From Gracilariopsis chorda (lineage: Eukaryota > Rhodophyta > Florideophyceae > Gracilariales > Gracilariaceae), in NCBI GenBank assembly GCA_003194525.1, contig NBIV01000002.1, positions 930,001 to 994,000 of the forward strand: 64,000 nt of DNA. The letters run 5' to 3'. The notes beneath the pieces are model-generated. The model was not told the DNA's origin. It searched no databases and worked only from the letters and a program-made list of their open reading frames with translations. Within the stretch, counting starts at the first letter, position 1; each line of letters begins with the position of its first letter. Position numbers and translations under genes: made by a program. Positions 56,248-64,000 of the stretch are shown one piece after another.

Positions 56248-59007
56248 ATGTTCCCCGCCGCCATGCACTCTTTGGCGCGCGGGGATTCGCGTTACGCTCG
56301 TCGCTCCCCCAGCGTCGAGTCCCGCGCTCAAGACCGCCCTCCCTCGTTCAAAGTTTTCATCCTTTCCTTCTTTCAAACTTTCGCCTATTTCGCCGCCTCG
56401 TGTCAGTCCGCCCATTCCGTTCCGCTGCTCACCCTCCCCGCATTACTCGTCCCAGCTCTTCTCTTCCTTCCGCTTTCCCGAATATCGGCCTTGTCGAGGA
56501 CCTTTGCCCGCCTACGCAATGCGCTCCCAGTCCTGCTCTGCTTGCATTCCGCTGCTATGCTGGCCACTCTGGCCGCACCCCGCTTACTGGGTCCGCTTCG
56601 CGCTTTGCTGCTTTCTGGAGCTCCCATAGCTCTCTCCTCTGGCTTTCGTGCCAAGAAGATCTCTATCTTTCGTCTACTGCTCACTATCATTGCGCTGCAT
56701 ATCGTTGTTTATGACGCTATGGGAAGAACCACAACGGCAATCATTGTGCGAGATTCCGTGCTCCGCAACCAGGCTGCGAGAGTTGTTCGTTCCAAACTCA
56801 ACAGTGTTGGCCACGACTATGTCACCTCTCTAAAAGGTACCTGGGGATCATTTAGACAGCACCACCGTAATATGCGTGATGCACAAGAACCCACCGTTCC
56901 CGACGAAAACGCTGCACGCACAAATGGGAGACGGCTATTGGCCATTGTCAAGGATAACATTCTTGCCCAAATTGACGAAAACCAAAGCGATAAGCTTACC
57001 AACGACCAACGCCAACGCAAGCTACAAGCGGCTCACCAACCGGAACAGCGTAATCAGCATCAACAACACGATAGCAACACTATCAAACAGCACCAAACTG
57101 CGAACGACGCTCGTGATCCATTTGTGGACGGGCCCGCTCCACATGAGGTCATCGATGTTTCACGAAACGCCACCAATTCCTCCGTTGGTGACGATCTCGT
57201 TGTTGACCGTGCGTTATTAGCAACAGAGTCACCAGCTTCACCTCTTTCTGCTACAATTGGCGTCCTTCTTGCTGTCATTGCGCCTTTTATGTTCCGCGCA
57301 GCTAACGATATGACCTATCGAATCGCCCATGACGTTGGTGATTGGCCACTGGTTACGGCTGCCGTATATCTCACCAGCGCCATCATTATGTCTCCAGTGT
57401 TTCTAGCCTTTTTCTTGCGAAGTATTTATCGCGATGAGCTGCGGACGTTTGACTTCTTTTCGAGAGTTGTGCCGCTCGGTATCGCTAGTGGATTCTGTCT
57501 TGCTGTCACCCCTCTGCTGTTACATGTGTCTCACAACGGATTGCTGAACAAGTCTTCATCGCACCAACAGCGACCTTCGAAGCTGACTTTGTCAAAGACT
57601 TTTTCCCTCTTGCTTTCATCTTCTAACCCGTCACGTTCGATAGATGTTTCAGTGACAAGCCCCACTCACTTTTATGCGTTTATTCTTCTTTCCACCTTCA
57701 TAATCAACACCATCAGTCATGCTGCGTTTGACAGTTCCGATTCCTTTACGTTTTCGTCGTGCACAGCTGCTTTGATATTGCTGATTCAGTCTTTACCGCC
57801 TGCTCCAGCAAGTAGCGAACCCGGTCATCGCCGTCGGGGAACCCTAAACCTCAGTAGCAGCGACCTATCTGTGTATCTGCGAAGAAGCCCCGCACTCGGC
57901 ACCAAATATCTGTGGATGCTTGTAAAACAAATATTCCCAACTTCAATTCACAGCTTTAGAGACCTTGCAGATCATGCGAGATCGAACAAGGCGTCATGGC
58001 AGGTTCTCAACTTTCTCATCCTTCAGATCGGAATGGCCTCTGTTGAGCTCGTATATGCCTCTATCACGCAGTCTACCGGACTCTTTTCCATTTCAGCCGA
58101 CAACTTCTTTTGTAGTATTGCGCTGGCAATTGGCTTGTACGCCACAAGGCTATCCTCGAAGCAACCTACGATCACATTCACGTATGGCTTTTCACGCGCG
58201 GAAAGTCTCTGTGGGTTTACAAACGGAGTGATGCTTATCTATGTAGCCATCCTCATCTTTTTAGAGGCGTACGAACGACAGAACGGAGGGGAGGAAATAG
58301 CGTTCGCCAGGGCTTTCTCTGTGTGTTTGTTCGGTGTGCTCGGAAACGTTCTGGGTCTTTTCTTTTTTCCTCCGGAAACGAGGCGTGAGAATCACAACGT
58401 TCAAGGCATTTATCTGCACATCTGGGCGAATACACTGGCTTTCGCGAGCATGGCTGTAAGCATAGCAGTCACTGCCTCGATTCCGACGTGGGGAGCTGTT
58501 GACTTGATCACTTCCGCACTTGTGGCGTTTGGCATAGTGGCCCTGGCGGTGCCGCTACTCGTAAGAAGCGCCCGGCTGCTACTTCTAATGCCCCCTACTG
58601 AAAAAGAACCGATGATGCGGTCAACTAGGGAACGCCTAGCTCAAATTGCTGGAGTGGTTAATGTGTCTGCGTTACGAGTGTGGAATCTCACTCCAAACCA
58701 TCTTGTGTCCAGTGTGAAGATGGAAGTATCTTCTAAATTCGAAGGCGATGACGAAGAAGTGCTCTATCGTGCGCGCTCTGTTTTCGCTCGCTTAGGTATC
58801 TCAGCCTCACATTGCACTATTCAAGTAACTCGGGTCGATGCAACCCTCCCAGATTCCGTGATATTTTTGCACAAACGCTCGCGCTCTGCAGTTCCGGACA
58901 CTGGTATCAATATGGACCAACTTTATGGGTCAGCGAACCAAAGCACGCAAAATGTAGATGTTGTCGAGCCTAAACCAACTGGATCGCTAACTTTGCTAAC
59001 TGTATAG
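56248..59007 (+). CDS. CDF-family membrane protein, ZnT5/MSC2-like, altered metal site
   Basis: A 919-residue membrane protein. The first half has many hydrophobic segments and a hydrophilic Gln/Asn/His-rich loop (about residues 200-325), as in the long N-terminal membrane part of ZnT5 and yeast MSC2. The second half is a cation diffusion facilitator domain: GFSRAESLCGFTNGVMLIYVAILIFLEAYER corresponds to the YGxxRxExLxGxxNG segment, followed by GIYLHIWANTLAF, ALVAFGIVALAVPLLVRSARLLLLMPP and a cytoplasmic C-terminal domain (VVNVSALRVWNLTPNHLVSS). CDF proteins carry Zn in TM2 and TM5 with two HxxxD pairs. Here the TM2 pair appears as D618/C622 and the TM5 pair as H724/N728. It may be a poor transporter or a non-transporting partner, like human ZnT6 (inference). 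Long proteins of this class work in the early secretory pathway. Confidence 0.8.
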   Translation: MFPAAMHSLARGDSRYARRSPSVESRAQDRPPSFKVFILSFFQTFAYFAASCQSAHSVPLLTLPALLVPALLFLPLSRISALSRTFARLRNALPVLLCLHSAAMLATLAAPRLLGPLRALLLSGAPIALSSGFRAKKISIFRLLLTIIALHIVVYDAMGRTTTAIIVRDSVLRNQAARVVRSKLNSVGHDYVTSLKGTWGSFRQHHRNMRDAQEPTVPDENAARTNGRRLLAIVKDNILAQIDENQSDKLTNDQRQRKLQAAHQPEQRNQHQQHDSNTIKQHQTANDARDPFVDGPAPHEVIDVSRNATNSSVGDDLVVDRALLATESPASPLSATIGVLLAVIAPFMFRAANDMTYRIAHDVGDWPLVTAAVYLTSAIIMSPVFLAFFLRSIYRDELRTFDFFSRVVPLGIASGFCLAVTPLLLHVSHNGLLNKSSSHQQRPSKLTLSKTFSLLLSSSNPSRSIDVSVTSPTHFYAFILLSTFIINTISHAAFDSSDSFTFSSCTAALILLIQSLPPAPASSEPGHRRRGTLNLSSSDLSVYLRRSPALGTKYLWMLVKQIFPTSIHSFRDLADHARSNKASWQVLNFLILQIGMASVELVYASITQSTGLFSISADNFFCSIALAIGLYATRLSSKQPTITFTYGFSRAESLCGFTNGVMLIYVAILIFLEAYERQNGGEEIAFARAFSVCLFGVLGNVLGLFFFPPETRRENHNVQGIYLHIWANTLAFASMAVSIAVTASIPTWGAVDLITSALVAFGIVALAVPLLVRSARLLLLMPPTEKEPMMRSTRERLAQIAGVVNVSALRVWNLTPNHLVSSVKMEVSSKFEGDDEEVLYRARSVFARLGISASHCTIQVTRVDATLPDSVIFLHKRSRSAVPDTGINMDQLYGSANQSTQNVDVVEPKPTGSLTLLTV

Positions 59008-60071
59008 TGCCTTCAAGAATTCTCTGGGATATCCCACTGTTGCACCAAAGGTGTCAGGCATTGGAAACTACTATCGGCTAAGGGAACCAACCTACAGTGA
59101 ATACAATGGAGCTCCAGTGGTGGAGCTTGATTTGAATCCTAAGCTTGAAGTGTGTCATGTTCTTCAAGAGCTAATCCTCCCTGTGTAGAGAAGCGACACT
59201 GGATCCAGACTGCCAGCACAAGGGCATGCGCTGATGATCAACAATATACTCTTGCAATATCAATGAGCAAGTGTCATTGGAATAGCGCCAACATTATTGT
59301 TGGTATTCACAGTTTATGTGCGAGCCGCTATCCTAATCCCGAGTACCTGTATACAGCAGGGTAGATAGCGGCAGAGATGGCTGAAGAAGACGCCCATCAC
59401 GAATTTGAAGTATTGATTGAACAGAAGAGGCAAGTCCGCAGCATATAACTACAGAAAGAATGTGCATTCTTCTCATCGCCAATGAAGCTGCATTAAGGAT
59501 GGCATTTATGTTCCCTCACACTCCCATTACAACGATTGCACGCTCACGACTCGGTCGTAAAAGTAAGTTCTCCCGGCGCCATGTCAAGAGCTCTTTTTGC
59601 ACTTGCACATTGAACCTCACGTCGCCACGTTGCATGTTCAAAGCAAATGAACCTGGTCGAAACGCATTCTTTCCATGGATTGCTGCTATCATAAACTGTT
59701 CTTGGAAGTTAATGCTGCTCCAAAGCGGCGCGCTCTGTATTTCAATCATAAGCAAGCAGATACTGAAGTTGATAGACTTAGTGCAGGATGCCATGTTCTT
59801 GTTGCACTTTCTTGCATGCTTTTACCTACAACAAAATATTACAACGTCTCACGGTGAAGGAATTTCGCTCAGACCGTGTGGTTGAAATACTTTATAAATG
59901 CATCTCAGAGCAATTGCTCCCAGGGATGCTGTTTCTATAGAAGGCGCAAGACAATGCTTGCTACAGTTCTAGTTCTAGATCGTTTTCACCATTCAACTCC
60001 TCTGCAAGTAGGAACGTCTCGCGGAGGGAAGACCATTTCCCTCTTTTGCTGTTTGCAAAAACGCGTATTCA
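59008..60071. other. Intergenic, no gene recognised
   Basis: About 1.06 kb between two plus-strand genes. Several open frames overlap one another on both strands, but none has a domain or matching codon pattern. Confidence 0.45.
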
Positions 60072-61202
60072 ATGGAGGGGAATAACGACCAAGACGACGT
60101 TAATGTATACGTAAGCCCAAAGCACTTTGGTGGCCACACCCCTGGGGCAAAAGCAACTAGACAGAAGGTATTTGAGGAGAACCTCAAGCGAGCTGCTCAA
60201 GAACGTGAAGCCCAGAAAGAGAATCAAATGAGAATGGGAATGTCAACTCATGCACAGGGTCTAGATGATATGGGTAAGTTTCCACACACAAAACCGAAGA
60301 ACTCATTCCAACTGTGTGCAACTGACTTTTCTGACTCCAAACATGTGAATTCGAATGCCGAAGATGGAAACAAGAATGTTCATCGCGCTGTGGGAAGAAA
60401 CAACAAACTGAGTATTGTCACTCTCATCATTAACTACTTGGCCGCTTTCTTTTCCTTTCCAGTTTTGTCCATGGGGATATGGGTTGCACTGAAAGAACGG
60501 AATGGAGGGGTATCAGCGTATGTGGCGCGGGCAGGCCAGTTGATCAAATCCCCATTAGTCCTAGGCTTCCTGTTGATGTTCGGTGCCGGTTTTCTCTTGA
60601 TCTTTTCGTACTTCTTTGGCGTGAAGGAGCTGTCCCCAGCGATCAATCAAGGAATGAGCCCTGAGAAGAAGAAGGCATTTCTTGTTTATCAGCTTATGGC
60701 CATAGTAAGTATGGTGCTATTAACACTTGTATTGCTCTCTACTGTTGACCCACTGCGCCACGCAAAGACTTATGGAGTCACAAAAACGAACTGGATAGAA
60801 ATGTCAGTATCTCATCCGGGAGGAGTATGCCGATACGAGATGGAGAACGATTGCGCAGGATATAGAGATATGGCATGCGCGGATCCTGCAGCGCGAAGAA
60901 GCAGAGCATGTCCTGGACATTTTTGCAGTGAAACGTGTGGAGCAGGATCCAAGGATAGTCCACGTCTTAAGGTTAGAGGTTGCGATGCTTGCTATAAGGA
61001 TTTTGCAAGAGAACAGCCTCTAGCGAGATGTAAGACAAGTGAAGGAAGTGGTATTTCATCGTCGGCTTGCTTGTCGACATTGAGAAGCGATGTGATTCGC
61101 TTCTACCTCATTACCATAATCGCTTCCGGTGTGGGCTTGCTTGCGATGCTTTTCGTGACGTTGTTCGGCGCGGTGAGCTCTCTGATTAGCTTTGAGTTGT
61201 AA
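60072..61202 (+). CDS. Tetraspanin-like four-pass membrane protein
   Basis: A 376-residue protein. The first 110 residues are hydrophilic (EENLKRAAQEREAQKENQ). Then come four hydrophobic segments, at about residues 117-140 (IVTLIINYLAAFFSFPVLSM), 164-188 (VLGFLLMFGAGFLLIFSYFF), 210-228 and 341-368. Between the third and fourth is a loop of about 110 residues with twelve or so Cys, including DCAGY, ACPGHFCSETC and GCDACYK. This topology, with a large Cys-rich loop before the last helix, is that of tetraspanins, which organise membrane proteins into microdomains. The canonical CCG motif is not evident, and the N-terminal cytoplasmic region is unusually long, so the family assignment is by architecture. 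Confidence 0.6.
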   Translation: MEGNNDQDDVNVYVSPKHFGGHTPGAKATRQKVFEENLKRAAQEREAQKENQMRMGMSTHAQGLDDMGKFPHTKPKNSFQLCATDFSDSKHVNSNAEDGNKNVHRAVGRNNKLSIVTLIINYLAAFFSFPVLSMGIWVALKERNGGVSAYVARAGQLIKSPLVLGFLLMFGAGFLLIFSYFFGVKELSPAINQGMSPEKKKAFLVYQLMAIVSMVLLTLVLLSTVDPLRHAKTYGVTKTNWIEMSVSHPGGVCRYEMENDCAGYRDMACADPAARRSRACPGHFCSETCGAGSKDSPRLKVRGCDACYKDFAREQPLARCKTSEGSGISSSACLSTLRSDVIRFYLITIIASGVGLLAMLFVTLFGAVSSLISFEL

Positions 61203-61381
61203 TGTGAAATGATGACATTATAGTAACACGTTTGTGCCAACAAACATATACTTCTAAGGGAAGCTCCTGTTGGGAACCTCACACATGAAGCAACTTGGTG
61301 ATTGGAAGCAAGTACGCTGACACGCATATTTACAATGGAAGTGCTAACGTGAATTGATATGTCTTTTTCAACATGTATGTA

Positions 61382-62839
61382 CTATTTGGCATTGCCCTTG
61401 TTCGATATGGTTCTTTCATAAAGCAAAATGTACGTATCTGCTAAAGAAACCAACTGAAAGTGAATCGGTTTGGCCTCATTGCCATTGAGTTCGAACCAGG
61501 ACTTTGATGCAGCATGTTTTATGGCAACTCTATAGCTACCATCTCTTGGCCGCCCTTCATGAAGTATTGCTGCCTTCAGTTCATACATGCCTCCACCCTC
61601 ACACCATTCTGACATATTTAGGTTTTCTGGTAGTTGTACAAAACATGGATTCTTGCTCAATCCAAACTTGCTCTTCACAAAACGCTTAACGACAAGTAGT
61701 AGGCATTCAGGTATTTTAAGCAGAGTAAAAGAACGCTGATGTGCGGTTCTGACGACGTGTTGTTTGGTGATTCCATCGTACTTGCGCATCAACCTTTCAA
61801 GTGTGGTCTGTGTAACTAGAGTGCGATCATTCATATCCTTGAAGAGCGGTTCCGGCGGCAAATCCAAAGGTAGGAACCAAAAGCTTGAGGTTTTCTTCTC
61901 ATAAAAGGGTGCTTCTTTAGTGTTCGATTTAGAACTATCAACAGGTTGAATGTTGCCCTCGGAGGGTTCTGTGACTTGGCTAGAGGCTTGAGCAGCATTT
62001 TGATCACTCTCAGAGGACGTTTCAACGACGGTCATTTCACCCTTAAAACTGGCGTCAACGATTCGACCCACGTTATCGCGAGCACCTCCCGTAAGGGTGC
62101 GAAGTATCCACGCAAGTAGAAGCACCGGATCGTTCTGTTTGAGCGAACTGAAAAGGCCTTTTGAGCGTGTTTCGACAACGGCCAAGAGTTCGTGGGGAGC
62201 TATAAAGTCTCGGAGTGCATATTTGGACCAGATCTTGCTACACAAGAGTGCCAAAGCATCTTTCAAAGCACCGGCGGCTGTGTGGTCACCTTCTGGGGTG
62301 GACATGAGAAGACAATTGCGGAAACGAGAGGCGCGGAGTAGAAGCTGGGTTGTAACGGAAACGTAGTCGGCCGCGTGGAGATAAACGAGGGGTACGGCGC
62401 CTGTTAGACGGGAGACGTTGCGAAGTCGAATTCGATACGGAGCGTCGTCAAGCTTCGATACTTGATCTGCAGTAAAGGTCGGGCGAAAGGCAACAGCGAT
62501 TTCTCGCAGTGACTCGTGTGCAACTGGGTAGTTGTCTGGGAGACAATATGTTTTCAGGGTTGTCGTGCAGAGGAAGAGATGGTGCTGGGCTTGGAGAGAG
62601 TGGGTGTATGCCGGGGTTGAAGGAGCCCTTCCTTGCAAGTAGCGTGAGCACACAAGACATATGTAGACATTGTGAACGGAAAGAGTGACGCTGCAGTGCA
62701 GTTTAAGGTCGAGGTCAAGAACTTGGCGGTTGACAGTGGAGAGGTGGGGACATGGGGTTGTTGATACGCTTGGGGCAGATGCTTGCGATGCCGCAGGAGA
62801 CGAGATCCGCGGACGCTTGGTAGGGGGTGCTTGGCTCAT
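61382..62839 (-). CDS. USP39: USP39/SAD1-like spliceosome factor (non-catalytic USP fold)
   Basis: A 485-residue homologue of USP39/Sad1, needed to keep the U4/U6.U5 tri-snRNP intact during splicing. The N-terminal zinc-finger UBP domain reads CPHLSTVNRQVLDLDL, then NVYICLVCSRYLQGR, then HSLQAQHHLFL and YCLPDNYPV. The USP-like domain follows, with DFIAPHELLAVVETRSKG, FLPLDLPPEPLFKD, LPECLLLVVKRF-type and GSYRVAIKHAASKSWFELN motifs. The segment that holds the catalytic Cys box in active USPs reads TGAVPLVYLHAADY and has no Cys, as in USP39, where the enzyme is inactive. An acidic Ser-rich insert lies near residues 275-310. It starts at the ATG at 62,839, has no intron, and is divergent from the hydrolase gene. 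Confidence 0.93.
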   Translation of the reverse strand: MSQAPPTKRPRISSPAASQASAPSVSTTPCPHLSTVNRQVLDLDLKLHCSVTLSVHNVYICLVCSRYLQGRAPSTPAYTHSLQAQHHLFLCTTTLKTYCLPDNYPVAHESLREIAVAFRPTFTADQVSKLDDAPYRIRLRNVSRLTGAVPLVYLHAADYVSVTTQLLLRASRFRNCLLMSTPEGDHTAAGALKDALALLCSKIWSKYALRDFIAPHELLAVVETRSKGLFSSLKQNDPVLLLAWILRTLTGGARDNVGRIVDASFKGEMTVVETSSESDQNAAQASSQVTEPSEGNIQPVDSSKSNTKEAPFYEKKTSSFWFLPLDLPPEPLFKDMNDRTLVTQTTLERLMRKYDGITKQHVVRTAHQRSFTLLKIPECLLLVVKRFVKSKFGLSKNPCFVQLPENLNMSEWCEGGGMYELKAAILHEGRPRDGSYRVAIKHAASKSWFELNGNEAKPIHFQLVSLADTYILLYERTISNKGNAK

Positions 62840-63307
62840 TGTGAGTCACGACGGGAGAGGTTCGGATCAAGTAGCGACAAGTGCATGATTGCAGATTCCA
62901 AAAGCCAAAGTTTGAACGTTTCGCTCTGGGGAAAAATCAGAGTCAGTTGAAATGCTAACAGGCGGCGGATTGGCGAGGTCAGGCGGCGGCACAGTTCAGC
63001 TGAACGCCATCGAGCACACCGTGCACAAATGGCGGGTCTTCAATGGTCAGCGGTGGCGGTTTGACCGGGCGATTCGGAACTTTGTGGCCAATCGTTAACG
63101 ATCCTGCAAACCGTGAGCCTCGACTGCACCCTCACTGAAATCTGTAGCGCCAGCATCAGACCCATTTCGTGCTTTCACCCGAATTGGTCTTGTGAAGGGA
63201 AAGTAAGGCTGGAGACGTCATAAGCTAATTACGTCTGATCAGCCGTTTCCCGTCGCTGTCCGGATTCGACACTGATTCCTTCGTTCACTCCCCAAAAACT
63301 ATCACGG
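62840..63307. promoter_or_regulatory. Divergent promoter region, USP39 and hydrolase
   Basis: 468 bp between two head-to-head starts, the expected place for both promoters. No specific element was identified. Confidence 0.45.
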
Positions 63308-64000
63308 ATGACGCCGTTAACGTTCTGCGCTCCATCCCCTTTGCGAAACAGTTCATGTTTGTTTAAACGTCAATCTCCTCTGATATGTCCTTATCGCAAT
63401 CAATCCCGTTTTTCGCCAACGTCGACCAGCATCAAGCTGAATCCATTTACTGAGGTCGCGACAAAATGCGTGCAAGAAGCTACACGCCCTGCTGTTGCAA
63501 CCACCAACAAAAATGCGTATGACGTCCACGAATGGAACTTCCGCGGATTCACTTTGGAATATGCAGTCTCTGGAGTTTCGCCGGAAATCGACAATTCTGC
63601 AGTTCTCATCTTGGTGCATGGTTTTGGTGCAAACTGCCGCCATTGGCGTCACAATCTGGCACCGCTTGCAAGCAACAACTTCCGCGTATTCGCTCTAGAC
63701 CTAATTGGTTTTGGAATGGGCGACAAGCCGATACCGGGAGAGAAAGATGCACAAGGAAAAACAGTCGAATATACCTTTGACTATTGGACAGAACAGCTTT
63801 ATACCTTTATCACTCAAGTTGTGCGACCCAAAGCACCAGTCTTTCTCATGGCCAACTCCATTGGCGCCATGGTTACCATGCAACTCTCCGCACAACACCC
63901 TTCACTAAGCGCTGCAAACGTCTTTATTTCCCCGAGTCTGCGCCAGCTCAACGTTCGAAAAAGGAGTTGGCTACAGGATATTACAGCACCATTGCTAATG
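63308..64000 (+). CDS. Plastid-type alpha/beta hydrolase, 3' end cut by window
   Basis: From an ATG at 63,308 the frame is open to the end of the window (231 codons). The first 60 or so residues are rich in Ser, Thr, Arg and Pro with almost no acidic residues, like a plastid transit peptide. The alpha/beta hydrolase core follows: LILVHGFGANCRHWRHNL (oxyanion-hole HGFG), FRVFALDLIGFGMGDKP, then the nucleophile elbow MANSIGAM with its Ser. The acid and His of the triad lie beyond the window. The HGFGAN-x-x-HWR and ALDL-x-GFG-x-x-DKP motifs are those of plant and algal plastid hydrolases related to pheophytinase and chlorophyll dephytylase. Substrate not proven. Confidence 0.8.
   Translation, partial: MTPLTFCAPSPLRNSSCLFKRQSPLICPYRNQSRFSPTSTSIKLNPFTEVATKCVQEATRPAVATTNKNAYDVHEWNFRGFTLEYAVSGVSPEIDNSAVLILVHGFGANCRHWRHNLAPLASNNFRVFALDLIGFGMGDKPIPGEKDAQGKTVEYTFDYWTEQLYTFITQVVRPKAPVFLMANSIGAMVTMQLSAQHPSLSAANVFISPSLRQLNVRKRSWLQDITAPLLM

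Overview
The window looks like nuclear DNA of an intron-poor eukaryotic alga, most likely a red alga. Host genes are mostly single open frames, introns are short and sit near the gene ends (80 bp in a glutaredoxin, 158 bp behind a 19-nt first exon in RPS9), and the last gene starts with a leader that looks like a plastid transit peptide. The gene set (RNA polymerase I/III subunits, MetAP2, RUVBL1, UTP23, USP39, Mis18) is purely eukaryotic. The red-algal call rests on this overall picture and not on a diagnostic gene.

Left part (1-25,000) is a graveyard of transposons. A Ty3/gypsy chromovirus fossil (171-17,166) carries both LTRs. Its gag-protease junction is split by about 6 kb of foreign DNA holding a decayed Helitron (Rep and PIF1-type helicase, minus strand), a hairpin-rich repeat and a 68-bp tandem array. 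Behind it lie a scrap of another Ty3-type integrase and a pogo-like transposase relic. A Ty1/copia fossil with only 90-bp LTRs and an exact 5-bp target duplication (19,589-24,855) landed in that relic. It was later hit itself by what reads as a 682-bp solo LTR with its own target duplication.

Middle part (25,000-35,000) is a gene island: UTP23, RPAC2 and RUVBL1 (the last two divergent), a CTLH/CRA-domain protein with a UBA-like end, and an MFS transporter. Several of these serve ribosome production or RNA polymerase assembly.

Next (35,000-46,400) comes a mixed zone. Two copies of a roughly 0.9-kb direct repeat flank a block with RPS9, a palindromic 24-bp minisatellite, a decayed PiggyBac-like transposon, a second copy of the hairpin-rich repeat and RPC8 (Pol III).

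Right part (47,000-64,000) is a second gene island: glutaredoxin, MetAP2, a Mis18-domain protein, a hemerythrin-domain protein, a SAM methyltransferase, a ZnT5/MSC2-like CDF protein, a tetraspanin-like protein, USP39/SAD1 and the start of a plastid-type alpha/beta hydrolase. Most neighbours are arranged head-to-head or tail-to-tail.

The best candidate for something undescribed is the chain-of-hairpins repeat (3,397-3,803 and 43,778-44,375). No homology search or folding program was available; boundaries without a target duplication are approximate.
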